In this document: in pieces, positions 25,901-37,879 of the stretch | Layout of the letters: every line of letters starts with the position of its first letter | How positions within the stretch are numbered: the first letter of the stretch is position 1 | Source: Lomentospora prolificans | Lineage: Eukaryota; Ascomycota; Sordariomycetes; Microascales; Microascaceae | DNA length: 64,000 nucleotides | NCBI GenBank assembly: GCA_029532625.1 | Contig: JARFXM010000003.1 | Coordinates: 992,001-1,056,000, forward strand | Direction of reading: 5' to 3' | Made by a program: the position numbers and the translations under genes | The notes under the pieces: generated by a model | The model's input: only the letters and a program-made list of their open reading frames with translations | Databases searched by the model: none | Told to the model about the DNA's origin: nothing

Positions 25901-27150
25901 AACCTATGTTCTTACTTAATTAAATATTATTTTTATAAAGTAAATTTAACTTTATTATAAAGTTTCTAAAAAAAAGCTAAATTTAGAATAGAGAATTAGT
26001 CAATACTATTTCATTAATAATATATCATTTCATTAAAATTAGTAAATGTATTTTAATAATTAAGAATCTTTTAAGTAGTAGATTTAATTTAAATCTTTTA
26101 TAAAAAATTAATATTACTATAATATATTTTATTAGTACTATAAGTAATTAGAAATTGTTATGTACTAGCTAATTCTAAGTAAAATTTCATTAAATTAAGG
26201 AGAATTAATATTAATTATTTATAATATACTATTTTTCATTAGATAAATAAATAAAAACAATAAATTAAAGATTAATCATTTATTTTTTAAAGGTATATAG
26301 TAATAAAACTACTTAATAAAACTAAGATTATGAGTAAAACTTATTTATAGTACTTTATTAAATAAAACTATTAAGATATCCTTATTTAAAGCTTTATATG
26401 ATTTTTAGTTGTAATTTATTAAATTAATAATTTATTTAAAATTAATTATAAATTAAGAATATCTAAGAATTAGATTATTCTTATAAGACTTAAAAATAGA
26501 TAATAGGATATTAAATAATTATAATTAGAATATAAAAAAGATATTATACTAAAATAATAATCGTTTATAAAGAATTCAAATTAAATTAAATACTTAGAAG
26601 TTTCTAATTATTGATATATATATATATATATATATTACTTTTAATATATTATTATCAAAATAATATTTAATTTCTTTTATTTTAAATTATTTACATTATA
26701 ATTTTAATATAAGGTATAGTAAATATAAAAGTCTAATTAAACTTCTTTTATCAATAATATTATACTAAATAATCTAATTATTAGTAATTATAGTATTAGA
26801 AATCAAATTTTCTAACGGTAAATATTAGTTTCAATTTCTTAAAGTAAGATTTAGATATGAATTTTATTTTTATTTTTTAATAATTTATTTTCTTTTGATA
26901 ATTTATTCTTTTAATGATACATTATTTTTATTATTAAATTTTAGTATTTTATAATATTAATTTATAATTTGCTAAAGCTTATTTAAAGATATTCATCTTT
27001 TTCAAATTATTTTTCTTCTTTAAATTTAATTTCTCTTTTTAATGCATTATTAAAACTTATTACTTATTAACTTTAGTATATATACTTCTATAATATAGGA
27101 AAAGAATAGCTTCTTTTTTTAATTTCTTTTATAACTAAATAACCTAGACA
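22925..27150. repeat. Heavily mutated LTR2-retrotransposon interior relics, mixed orientation
   Basis: Positions 23,390-26,600 parallel the reversed interior at 14,990-16,800. About 26,690-27,140 instead matches the forward interior (46,850-47,225), so at least two opposed pieces are joined. There is no readable protein. A perfect 20-bp inverted repeat lies inside at 25,291-25,346. Confidence 0.45.
25291..25346. repeat. Perfect 20-bp inverted repeat with 16-nt spacer
   Basis: The left arm 25,291-25,310 (AAGAAAGAAGTCCTAAATAT) is the exact reverse complement of 25,327-25,346. The spacer is A/T-only apart from one G. Confidence 0.85.
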
Positions 27151-27154
27151 GAAA

Positions 27155-27345
27155 AAATAAGACTACTATACTATTATAAGAGACTACCTACCTATATACT
27201 AATAGGTTATATATAAACTTATATAAAAATAGTGACTGTAATCATTCTATAAAATAGTATTATAGAACCCCTTACTAACTTATTTATAAATAGCTTAATA
27301 GTTACTAAGTAAGTAGTATAGCTATACTATAATAGTGGTAGTATT
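27155..27345 (-). repeat. Reversed LTR1 fragment
   Basis: It runs from AATAAGACTACTATACTATTATAAG-like sequence through CTACCTACCTATATACTAAT to GTAGTATAGCTATAC, which is the reversed 5' half of LTR1. Both ends grade into unassigned AT-rich sequence. Confidence 0.6.
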
Positions 27346-28599
27346 ACTTTCTTACCATTTATCTTTAAAAGATAAAGAAGTATAGTTACTAATATTTTAT
27401 AGGGGAATTAGTTTAATATATATGATATTGTATATATTTAAAAATCTTAATATAAATATAAATTAGTATCAGTTTTTCTATTACTTTAAAAAGAAAGTTC
27501 TAAGTAGATAATATAATCATTTATCATATTTTAAAAATAATATCTATTTTATATTAAGTATATTTACTAATATTATGAGTAATTGAAAAGAATTATTTAT
27601 TAATTAATTTTAAATAGGATTTTATAAAACTAAAAGAATTGAATATTAATTATTTATTATACAATATCTTTTAATTGATAAATAGATTAAAAGAATAAAT
27701 TGAAAAGAAATAATTTATTTTTAACAAGTATATACTAGTAAAATTACTTGATAAAGCTAAATCTTAAAATAAATTTTTAAGATTTCTTTACTTAAAACTT
27801 TATATAAATATTCTTTTTAATTTGTAGAATTAATTGTAAATAAATTACTAATTGTATAAATTAAAAATGTTAAAAGATTATTAAATTATTTTTATAAAAT
27901 TGAAAAAATAAATAATAAAGTACTAAGTAATTATAATTAAAACTATAAAAGATTTAATAGTAAATAAATATATTCTTTAAATAAGATAAATAATTATATT
28001 ATCTATTTAAACTTCTTTTTAAAATACTAAAAAAGAAATTAGTATGAATCCACATTTATATTAAGAGTTTTATATATATATATACTAAACTATTTATTAG
28101 ACTAATCTTTTTATTAAATATTAGTAATTATACTTTATGTTTCTAGTAAACTTTATAGAATTTCAGAAGGATTAGGCAAATACGAATATCTTGTAATTAC
28201 TTCTATATCTAAAAGATAAACAAAAAATAAAAAACTAAAGAAATTATTAAAAATAAAAAAAATTAAATTAAATTAAATTTAAAAATAAATAACATTTCTA
28301 ATTAAATAAAATAGTTAAATAAATATATACAATAAAAGTAAAGTTATAGCTATACCCTAAAAGATAGAAAGGAACCTGGATAATCCTATTATTATAATAC
28401 TAAACCTTACTATCATAACTCTAAATATTTATTATTACTTTTAAAAGAGGTTTTTATAAAGTAGATAAAGAGGAATCTAATAGTATACTTAAGTCCTTAA
28501 ATAATAGAAATACTTTAAAAAAGGTAGTTTTAATATAAAGATAAGTATTAAAACTTATAATAATTCATTAGTAAAGATAGAAAGCTTTTAAACTAAAAA
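27346..28599. other. AT-rich relic before a Gypsy pol, mostly unassigned
   Basis: About 27,900-28,200 parallels 16,870-17,120. A gag-like upstream part of the adjacent Gypsy element may begin near 28,300, but I cannot identify a zinc knuckle. Confidence 0.35.
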
Positions 28600-31500
28600 T
28601 AATTAGAAAACCTATATTAATTATTATCTGAATTAATAAATAAATTGTTAAAGTATTAATAGATATAAAGTATAACTTCTATATAGTTATTAATAAATCC
28701 TTTATAAATTATTTTATTTTCCTCTTATTAATTATTTATACTAATTAATATAAAGTTTTTTAATAATTTATTAGTTATATATATTACTAGTATAACTATA
28801 CTAAATATAAAAATAAAAGGATTTATAGAATACTTTTTTATCTATATACTAATAAATTTAGATAAAGACTTATTCTTAGGTAAATTCTAATTAGAAGTGA
28901 ATAATATTATATATTATATAAAGTAATAATAACTCTACTATTAAAAAAGTAGGGATTATAATATAGCTTATAAGCTAAAAGGAACTTACTAGTTTTTAAG
29001 AAATCTAGATAATAACCTTTCTCTTTACTTACTTTTTTACTATTTTTATAAGTATTTCTAGTAATAGAAACTCTTTATAACTTTGTAGCTAAAGGTAATA
29101 AATATTACTAATATAGATAAACCTTTATAAAGGAGATTCCTATAAGTCTAAAAGACTATATCCCCTAATATATCCTAGAAGAGTTTCCTTTACACTCTTT
29201 TTTTTAATAATTTTATACATAAGCTACTATCCTCCTAAGTATAAACTATAAAATTAACTTAATATTAAATAAGGATAACTTAAAGCTACCTTTACTTTAA
29301 GGACTTCTATACTATATATCTTAAAAGAAACTATTAGTTTTCTACTAGATATTTACTAAGCTAATTAATAAAGGCTTTACCTAAACTAGTAGCTCTTTAG
29401 TAATAGCTTTAGTTCTTTTATAAAGAAGCTAAAAAATAGTTTCTAATTTTATATTAATTACTAAGTATTTAATATACTATTAAAGAAGGACTATTACCTT
29501 CTCTTACTAATTATAAAGATACTCCATAATCTAGCTGGTATTAAATAACTTATAAAACTAGATATCTATCCTTTTTTTTTAAAAAAAATCTAAATAATAA
29601 AAAGTTATAAAAAATGATAGTATTCTAAATCTAGTATAGACTATTTAAATAGTATATTTATTTAAATTACTAGATATATTTATAATTTCCTAGTAATTTA
29701 TTAATATGACTTTATATAAATTTACTAATTTTATTATAGTTTATATTAGTAATATATTTATTTACTTAAAAGGATCCAGGATCCTAAAATAATTAAAAAG
29801 TAAAAACAAGTATAAAAGATTCTTTAAATACTTTCTAATATTAGTTTATATTTAGATTTAAGGAATAAGTTTAATATAAAAATAATCATTTAGAATTAAT
29901 TATAATTATTAGGAAAAGTATTTTCTTAATCTAAATAAATTATAAGTTATTTATAAATAAATACTATAACCTCTATAAAAGGTATTTAAAGTTTTCTTAG
30001 TTTTACTAACTATTAATAAATATTTACCTATAATTTTACTTGAATAACTCTACTATTAATATAACTAATAGAGAAAAAAGTCTTATTTAAGTAGGATTGG
30101 GATTAGCAAGAAGCTTTTAAAGTACTAAAAGATATTTTTATAAAGAATCTAATATTTTACTAGTAGGACTTAGAATAACTAATATAAATAGAAACTAATT
30201 ATTCTAGTTTTACCTTAAGTAATATTCTTTTTTAGAAAGATAAGAATAATTAATATTATATTATTACTTGTTATTTATTATAAATTTAGCCCTACTAAAT
30301 ATATTTATTTTATCTATAATAAAAAGATATTACTAATTATTTAATATTTCTTTAAATAATTTATAAAATTAATTAGTTATAAGATTTTTACTATTTTTAT
30401 AGATTACTAAAATCTTATTTACTTTATAATAAAGTAATAGCTAATTAAAAGATAGAGTAACTAGGCTAAACTCCTATTTTAATATTATTTTATCTTATAC
30501 TATTACCTAGGGAGCCTTAATAGTATAGTTAATATATTATCTTATTAAAAATATAATATTTTATAAAGTAATCAAGATAATTAAGAAATAAGATATTTTA
30601 TCTAACTAATCCTTACCTCTACTCTCCTTATAAAGCTAATTATTATCCTTCTAGCGACCTTTTAGTTAGTATAAAGTAAACTTATAGAAGACTCCTTAAT
30701 AGTAAGCTCTATAAATATTTTCTAGTTAGAACTAGAGTTATAATAACTATAGAATGATACCCTATAAGGAGATACTATCTACTAGAAAGCTTTTACTATA
30801 ATATTATAAGGGGACTAGAGTTTTCCCTTTATATTAAATCTTAAGCTATAGATATTAGAGTACTAAATATAAATAACTAGCTAACTTTTAGAGACTAGTT
30901 ATAAGTACTTAGTAAAAGTAAAGAATACCCTTTAAGAGGTTATATAGTCTAAGCTATCTATAATACTCCTATTACTAGCTATCCTAGTTATAAAGAGACT
31001 ATTATAATAATAGCTTATTAATTTTACTAGCTTAGAATAATATAAGATATTTACTAATTTATATAAAATTATATATATATAGAAAATATAAGGGATTCTT
31101 TACTAAGGAATAAGGTAGATATAACCTTAATAGTACTAAGAGTCAACTCCTACTAAACCCTAAATACTCTAGGATTATAGTAGGAGTTAGAAAGGTTTTA
31201 CTAAGGATATTCTAGAGAAGAGATATAAACTACTAGATCTTAAGATAATAGATTTTATACTACTAGGAATCTAGTACTATAGACCTAAACTAGAGACTAT
31301 TCTAAGATAGCCTAGGGATAATCTAGAGTATAGTCTAAGACTAGGCTATATCCTCTATAAGTAAAGCTTAAATAAAATATAAAAGGAAGATAGCTAGAGA
31401 GCCTTAAGAGAAAAGGAGGGCTCTCTAAGCTGAAGTTTCTTGATTATGATTCTATGAATAAATAGTGAATATATTCTAATCTAACTTTATAATTCTTAGG

Positions 31501-32159
31501 ACTGCCTTACTTAAGTGTGACTATGTTACACCCTATTATAGAAAAGGAACTATCTAAAGATATACTAAAGAAAGGCTTTTTGAATAACTCCTAATACTAG
31601 AGAGGATTTAGAGTAAACTTACTATAGATTTTATAATTAACCTTCTCTTTATAGATTCTAATAGAATAATTTTCCTATAAGTTATTATTAACTATCTTTT
31701 AAAGAATATAATACTAGAATTAATTATAACTATAGCTATAAAAGCCTATACTAAGTACTTCCTTATAATATACTACTAATACTATAGAATCTCTAATTTA
31801 ATTATTAGTAATAGAAGTAGTAACTAGATAAGCTACTTTTAGAAAAGGTTTTATAAATACTTAAAGATTAACTAGTAGCTTAGTTTTATTTATTACTTAT
31901 AATTTAAGAATAGTTTTAAATAGATAAACTAGAAAGTATAGTATTATCTATAAGCATTTATTTACTACTCCTAGTTAGATTAAAGTAGATAAATTTTATA
32001 TATATAGCTAGTACTAAATAATAAACTAAACTCTACTATTAAGATAAATATATTATTCCTAGAATATAGCTATAATATAAGTCTATTTAGTATTATAAAA
32101 AGTTTTTTATAAGCTTTATATAATATAAAAGAGAAGTAACCTAATAAGTTCTATATTTA
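28600..32159 (+). pseudogene. Ty3/Gypsy pol relic (protease, RT, RNase H, integrase), split by LTR2
   Basis: Motifs appear in the canonical order on the plus strand. A protease-like segment ends LDKDLFLGKF near 28,860-28,890, like the ..LILG.PW end of Gypsy proteases. Near 29,700-29,770 the RT core reads NFIIVYISNIFIYLK, where the YLDD active site has become YISN. Near 30,190-30,230 RNase H reads ETNYSSFTLSNIL with Asp to Asn. After a 454-bp LTR2 insertion at 31,087-31,540, the integrase resumes near 31,625-32,000 (IDFIINL; NLIISNRSSN). Stops sit where Gln or Trp codons are expected. The order PR-RT-RH-IN is Ty3/Gypsy, not Ty1/Copia. Confidence 0.85.
31087..31540 (-). repeat. Solo LTR2, reversed, 454 bp, TSD GAAAA
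   Basis: It runs from TATAAGGGATTC to CACCCTATTATA and is flanked by GAAAA at 31,082-31,086 and 31,541-31,545. The ends are TG..CA mutated to TA..TA. The insertion separates RNase H from integrase of the Gypsy relic. Confidence 0.85.
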
Positions 32160-32508
32160 TATTATAGCTAGGCTATACTACTTACCTACTAACTACTAAG
32201 CTACTAGTAAGTAAGTTAGTAATAGTTCTATAATACTATTTATAGATTTAATATAGTTACTAGTTCATATAAGTTCATCTCTATATAATTAATTAGTATA
32301 TAGGTAGGTATTCTCTTATAATAGTAAAATAGTCTTATTCTTTCTATCTAGCTTATAGTTCCTTGCTTCCTTTATATATTCCTTACCTTTTAGCTTTTAG
32401 TATTATTTACTTACTACTAAGGTTCTACTAGGGTATATTCATACTTGTTTATATAGTGTGGTGTATTATAGAGTGCCTCTATGCTTACTTATGTAATATA
32501 GTATAATA
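32160..32508 (+). repeat. LTR1 long subfamily, 349 bp
   Basis: It starts TATTATAGCTAGGC and ends TATAGTATAATA, the same length as the copies at 48,449 and 57,603. It directly follows the Gypsy integrase relic in the same orientation, so it may be that element's 3' LTR. The flanks (ATTTA and AGCTT) do not match. Confidence 0.75.
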
Positions 32509-32709
32509 AGCTTTATATAAACTTTTATAAGTAAAGTAACTATATTTCTAATAGTTCTTTCTAATAGCTATTATAAAAAAATATTTAGGGATATCATAGA
32601 TTTTAGTTAATAAATAATATAAAATATTAATATTTTATATTTAAGTTTAAAGTATAGTTTCTATTTAAGCTTAGTAATATTATCTTAATTAAGTTAGAAA
32701 GTAAAGAAT
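32509..32709 (+). repeat. LTR2-retrotransposon interior fragment
   Basis: It matches the 3' interior around 47,610-47,821 and 6,160-6,362 (TTTATATAAACTTTTATAAGTAAAG and onward), leading directly into an LTR2. Confidence 0.55.
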
Positions 32710-33695
32710 TATAAAGGATATAATATAATTATATTTAAATAAAAAGTCTTAAGTATTATAAGGTTAGATTAAAAAGTATTTATTATAAGTTTATAGAATT
32801 ATAATATAAAGATTTTAGCTTAAAGAGCTCTTTCTCTTTTTAAGGCTTTTTAGCTAGCTTCTTTTTATATTTCTATTCTAACCTTTATTTAAGTATAATA
32901 TAGGCTAGCTCTAGACTATTTCTAGATTATCTCTAGCTTAAGGGTTTAAAGTATTAGATTATAGCTAGTACTAAAGGATAGGGCCTAAAGTTAAGCTACT
33001 CTTTTATATATATATACCTACCTTCTTATATAGAAGTAAATAAAATCTACTAATTTCCTCTTAAATATCCCTACCTACCTACTTATAGTTTATAATAAGT
33101 TACTAGACTATATTTTCACTTATTATACCTTAGTATAGGTAATAATTATTATATTATATACCTATTATAATTTATAGAGAATAAACTAGCTCCTATAGCT
33201 AGGAAATTCACTAGATTTAAATTTAATTAAATATACCTAGGCCTATATAAAAAGGTAGTTATATAAATAATATTATTAAATAAAGGTATAACTAACTTCT
33301 AGTTAGATATAGCTATAGGAAGAGTTTTCTAATAGGATAGATCTAGATATAGATTGAATAGGTACTTATCTATATCTAGTAAATTATTAAACTAAAGGGT
33401 AGTAATAAATATAAGGAGGGAAGAAATTTACATAAGGGTAGTTTTAAATAGGATATTAGGATATATTAATTTTATCTCTTTAAAAGAGTAGCTTAACTTG
33501 TAGCTTTATCTATTTATGATAATCTAAGAGATAAGATCTTAGGACTTACTAATCTATTATTCTTATTTTAGAGTATTTTTAGTAGAACTTAGTTAATTCC
33601 TATTATAGTTCTAGAGTATTTAGGGATTAAAGGAAATTAGTTCTTAGTTTAGGCCTAGCTAGATATAACTTAGCCCTTAATAAATAGTTTTTTTC
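32710..33695 (+). repeat. LTR2 split by a short Tc1/mariner derivative
   Basis: LTR2 5' sequence occupies about 32,710-32,968 and the 3' part about 33,520-33,695. The rejoined halves follow the LTR2 consensus around TAGTCTAAAAGATAATATC. The interruption is the 0.55-kb element at 32,969-33,519. Confidence 0.75.
32969..33519 (+). mobile_element. Internally deleted Tc1/mariner derivative (MITE-like, about 550 bp)
   Basis: Its left ~200 bp match 49,827-50,012 and its right ~340 bp match 51,355-51,701, while the transposase region between those points is absent. The inserted piece is bordered by TA within LTR2. It is a non-autonomous deletion form of the longer element, RIP-mutated more heavily than that copy. 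Confidence 0.8.
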
Positions 33696-33707
33696 TACTA
33701 TTTATTT

Positions 33708-33823
33708 AAGTAAAAGTAAAAAGTTTCTAATCTAGTTTAGATTATAATATATATTTCTAAATATTAAGTAAAAGTAAAAAGTTTCTAATCTAGTTTAGAT
33801 TATAATATATATTTCTAAATAAA
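33708..33823 (+). repeat. 58-bp tandem duplication
   Basis: Units begin AAGTAAAAGTAAAAAG at 33,708 and 33,766 and are identical over about 56 bp. The related copy at 46,605-46,660 has one unit. Confidence 0.85.
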
Positions 33824-34603
33824 AATTAAAAGAAAAAACTAAATTTGTCCTAATTTTAGTATCTAGATCTAATTAAGTTCTAGCTTAATTTAAATTAGTA
33901 TAAATTATAATTCTTATAAGTAATATTAATCAAAAAAGATTTTTTATTTTAAGATAAAGTTAATAATAAAGTTAAAAGATTTTATCTTTATTCTTTTCTT
34001 AAATTATTATCTAATCTAGAATCTTTAATATAAAAGATATTAAATATAAAAGTCTAATTTAGCCTTTTCTATAGGTATTCTTATACTAAATAACCTAATT
34101 TTTAGTAGTTATAATATTAAAAATATAAATTTTTAAATATAAATTTTAGTTTTAATCTTTTAAAGTAAGGTTTAAATATAAAGTTATTTTCTAGTAATTT
34201 AGTATTCTTATAATTAAATTTTAGTTTTTTTTATTATATTAGTTTATAATTTATCAAAATCTATTAAAAGATTATTTATCTCCTTTTAGACTATTTTTTC
34301 TTTTTTAGCTTTAATTTCTCTTTTTAGTAGATTATTAAGGCTTATTATCTATTAGCTTTAGTATATATATTCTTATAGTATAGTAAAAGAATAGCTTTTT
34401 CCTCTAACTTCTTTTATAACTGTATATTTAATCTAAAGAAAAAAATCTTATATTATTTTATTATTTAACTTCTCTCTTAAAGCTTCTCTTAATCTAGCTT
34501 AAAGATTAAACTACTCTCCTCTTATTTTATTAAGAGTAATATCCCTTTTATCTTAGCTTAGAAAGGGTTCTTTATAATTTCTACTCCTAGATCTTAAGAA
34601 ATA
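33824..34603 (+). repeat. LTR2-retrotransposon interior fragment
   Basis: It aligns with 46,660-47,410 of copy 2 and leads into the LTR2 that begins near 34,604. The segment corresponding to 47,410-47,821 is missing. Confidence 0.6.
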
Positions 34604-34736
34604 TATATAGGATATAATATAGTTATACTTAAATAAGAAGGTTATAACTATTATAAAGTTAGATTAGAAAGTATTTACTATAAGTATATAGAATTATAAT
34701 ATAGAGATATTAGCCTAAAAAGCCCTTTTTCCTTCT
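34604..34736 (+). repeat. LTR2, 5' part, interrupted by a Gypsy element
   Basis: It runs from TATATAGGATATAATATAG to CCCTTTTTCCTTCT. The LTR resumes at 41,914 with CTTCTAAGGCTCTTTAAC. Confidence 0.8.
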
Positions 34737-35267
34737 TATAATATTCTAATACTTCTAATAGGGTTAGCTATCTTAAGGTTAGAATAGTTAGGCCTATTAA
34801 TAGATTCGTAAGGTAGTTAGATAATAACTATAAGGGTTTATAATATATATTAAAGTATAGTTTATAGAATAACTTGAATTAACTACTATAGAACTAAAGA
34901 ATATCTAAGATATATAATAATAATAACTATACTTATATAGATAATATTATCCCTTAGACTAATTCTAGTACTTTATTAGTCTAAGCCTAAACTAATACCC
35001 TTCCTATATTAGTCCCTTAGGATTAACCTTCTCTTATAATTAGTCCTTCTATAGAGTACCTTACTTATCTATTTAGTCCTCTATATATTAACTAGAGAGG
35101 CCCTTCTCTCCTAGCCCTTTAGTTTAATTAACTTAGATTATACTATTTAATCCTAATTCTTCTAGATCATACTAAGGTTTACCCTTTTTTATTATACTTA
35201 TCTATCTAGCTTATATAAGAGGTTATATTAGCTTATAATATAATACCTCCTTCTTTTAGTCTTTATC

Positions 35268-36451
35268 TATAATAGGGTATAATATAGTTATACTTAAGTA
35301 AGGTAGTCCTAAAAGTCATAGAGTCAAGTTAGAGAGTATTTACTATAGGTTTATAGAATTATAAAGTAGAGACTTTAGCTTAAAGAGCCCCTCTTTTTCC
35401 TCTTAAGGCTCTCTAGCTATCTTCTTTTTATATTTTATTTAAGCTTTATTTATAGAGGATATAACCTAGTCTTAGACTATACTCTAGACTATCCCTAAGC
35501 TATCTTAAAGTAATCTCTAGTTTAGGTTTATACTACTAGATTCCTAGTAGTATAAGATCTATTATCTTAAAATTTAGTAACTTATATCTCCTCTCTAGAA
35601 TATCTTTAATAAAACCTTTCTAACTCCTACTATTATCCTAGGGTATTTAGGGTTTAGTAGGAGTTGACTCTTAGTACTATTAAGGTTATGTCTACCTTGT
35701 TGTAAGGTTATAGGGGGGGAAAGACTAAATTTATATAAAACTACCTATCAAATAAACCAACTCTAACCCCTTAGAGAATAAAGTAGGAAAGCTTTAGAAT
35801 CTAAACTAGGATAAATAAGTCTATAACTATTTAGTAGAAGTATTACTAACTCTACCTAGTACTAACCCTAAATAAAGATCTAAAGATTTATTATCCTACT
35901 TTTTACTCTTTTTCCTACTAGGTTTTTTAATAAGGAAGGGGCTCTATATAAAGAACCCTAGATTAGAGACTAATTATAGGTTCTAGAGGGACTATTATAA
36001 GGGATTCTTTATTAAGGAATAAGGTAGATATAACCTTAATAGTACTAAGAGTTAACTTTTACTAAACCCTAAATACCCTAGGATAATAGTAAAAGTTAGA
36101 AAGGTTTTACTAAGGATATTCTAAAGAGGAAATATAAGCTACTAAGTCTTAAGATAATAGATCTTATATTACTAGGAATCTAGTAGTATAGACTTAAACT
36201 AGAGATTACTCTAAGATAGCCTAGGGATAGTCTAGAGTATAGTTTAAGACTAGGCTATATCCTTTATAAATAAAGCTTAAATAAAATATAAAAAGAAGAT
36301 AGCTAGAGAGCTTTAAGAGGAAAAAGGGGGGCTCTCTAAGCTAAAGTCTCTACCTTATAATTCTATAAACTTATAGTAAATATTCTCTAACTTGATTCTA
36401 TAATTCTTAGGACTGCCTTACTTAAGTATAACTATATTATACCCTATTATA
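35268..36451. mobile_element. Inverted-LTR2 composite, 1,184 bp, TSD TTATC
   Basis: A forward LTR2 (35,268-~35,700, lacking its last ~22 bp) and a reversed full LTR2 (35,996-36,451) flank a ~295-bp spacer. The outer ends are near-perfect inverted repeats (TATAATAGGGTATAATATAG). TTATC occurs at 35,263-35,267 and again at 36,452-36,456, so the whole structure appears to have entered as one unit. The spacer has no recognised motif apart from a G-run near 35,710. Confidence 0.75.
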
Positions 36452-36639
36452 TTATCCCTAAAGACTATCTTAAGTAGTCTATTTCCCTATTAATTAGTAT
36501 CCTCTAAATTTCCTCTAACTTCTCCTCTTTTAAGTCTTCTTACTAATAATACTTTACCTAGTATAACTACCTATATTTTAAAATATAATACTCCTAACCC
36601 TAAATTTTTAAGATAGAAATAAGAGGTAGATACCCTAGT

Positions 36640-36747
36640 TGTTATGCCAACTGGCTTTATAGGCTGGATTAGCTTGTAGAAGAGGCAACTCTCTACAGCT
36701 TATACCTTTTAGTCTAGTGGTCCAGCACTCGACCTTTAGTCATAACA
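36640..36747. mobile_element. 108-bp LTR-like insertion with TSD CTAGT
   Basis: It starts TGTTATGCCAACTGGC, ends TTAGTCATAACA, and is flanked by CTAGT at 36,635-36,639 and 36,748-36,752. It is barely RIP-mutated although surrounded by heavily mutated sequence. An internal hairpin GCTTGTAG..CTACAGC is visible. It could be the solo LTR of a very small (TRIM-like) element. Confidence 0.7.
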
Positions 36748-37879
36748 CTAGTTTACTAGATAGTATTAACTAGTTCTAAGAAAGATAATATACTATATTC
36801 TTATTATTATAAAGTAAAAATAATCTATTTATTTACTAGTAGGTCTTCCTATTATTAGGAATATACTTATTAGAAGAAGTTATATAATAGTAGTTTAATA
36901 GTATATACTTATAAGTCTTTACTTATATACTATATTACCCCTTATCCTTCTTTACTAACTTCTCCCCTAATATCTTAGCTATTAATTATAATCTAGAAAG
37001 TAAATATAAATATTAGTAAAGTAGAGGAAGATTTATAAGAAATCCTTACTTATCTATAGTATCTCTATTATTACTATTATATCTTAAATGAAAAGAATAC
37101 TACCCTTTTCTAATAGGGTCTCTCTAGTCTTTAAAAGAGTAAAGGGGTTAAAGAAGCTATTATAGCTATTTAATAGGCTATAGAGGATACCTAGCTCTAT
37201 AGAGCTTTTAATATAGTAAACTTTAATATATATAAAATTAATTTTAATTATAACTTATTTTTAGATTCTTTACTATCTAGTTCTAAAGCTTCCCTAGATT
37301 CTTTTAGTAGAATATAGTAAGTAGCTATTAACTTTTAGCTAGATTCTTAATAAGTTCTTATATATTTTTATTATAATTATACCCTTTTTACTTAATAAGA
37401 TATTTAACCTTTTTTATTAATTCTAAAGTTAAAGATCTTTTCTACTTTATATTTATCTTTTATTACTATTATTTTAATAATTTCTTTAATAAGTATATCC
37501 TATTATACTAGTTCTAATAGTATAATATAAAATATAAAGTTTACTTTTATTATTTTAAAGAATTATAGTTTATAGTTAACTTCTAAGATTTTCTTTTTTA
37601 TAATAAAGGACTTAATCTTTTAATAATTAAATTTATTATTTAGCTATTAGGTTTTAATTTATAGGTCCTTTATTCCTAAATTCTTTTATAATAAGTAGAC
37701 CTTACTTCCCTCTTTAAAAATTAATCTTTTAATCCTTTTTCTATTTATATAGTATTTTATCCTTTACTTTATAAACTCTAGTTCTTTTATAAATTACTTA
37801 TAAAGTTCCTTTATCTTATCTAATTAGATAATTATTTACTCTACTTATATTTTTATTCTTATAGGTTAAATCCTACCTT

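Noticed and set aside
26600..26640. TATATA microsatellite and similar runs elsewhere
   Set aside because: Expected in very TA-rich sequence; no sign of function.
36660..36745. Possible tRNA gene or tRNA-derived SINE (TCTAGTGGTCCAGCACTCGAC resembles a D-arm region)
   Set aside because: No B-box, acceptor stem or full cloverleaf; TG..CA ends with a 5-bp duplication favour an LTR-like insertion.
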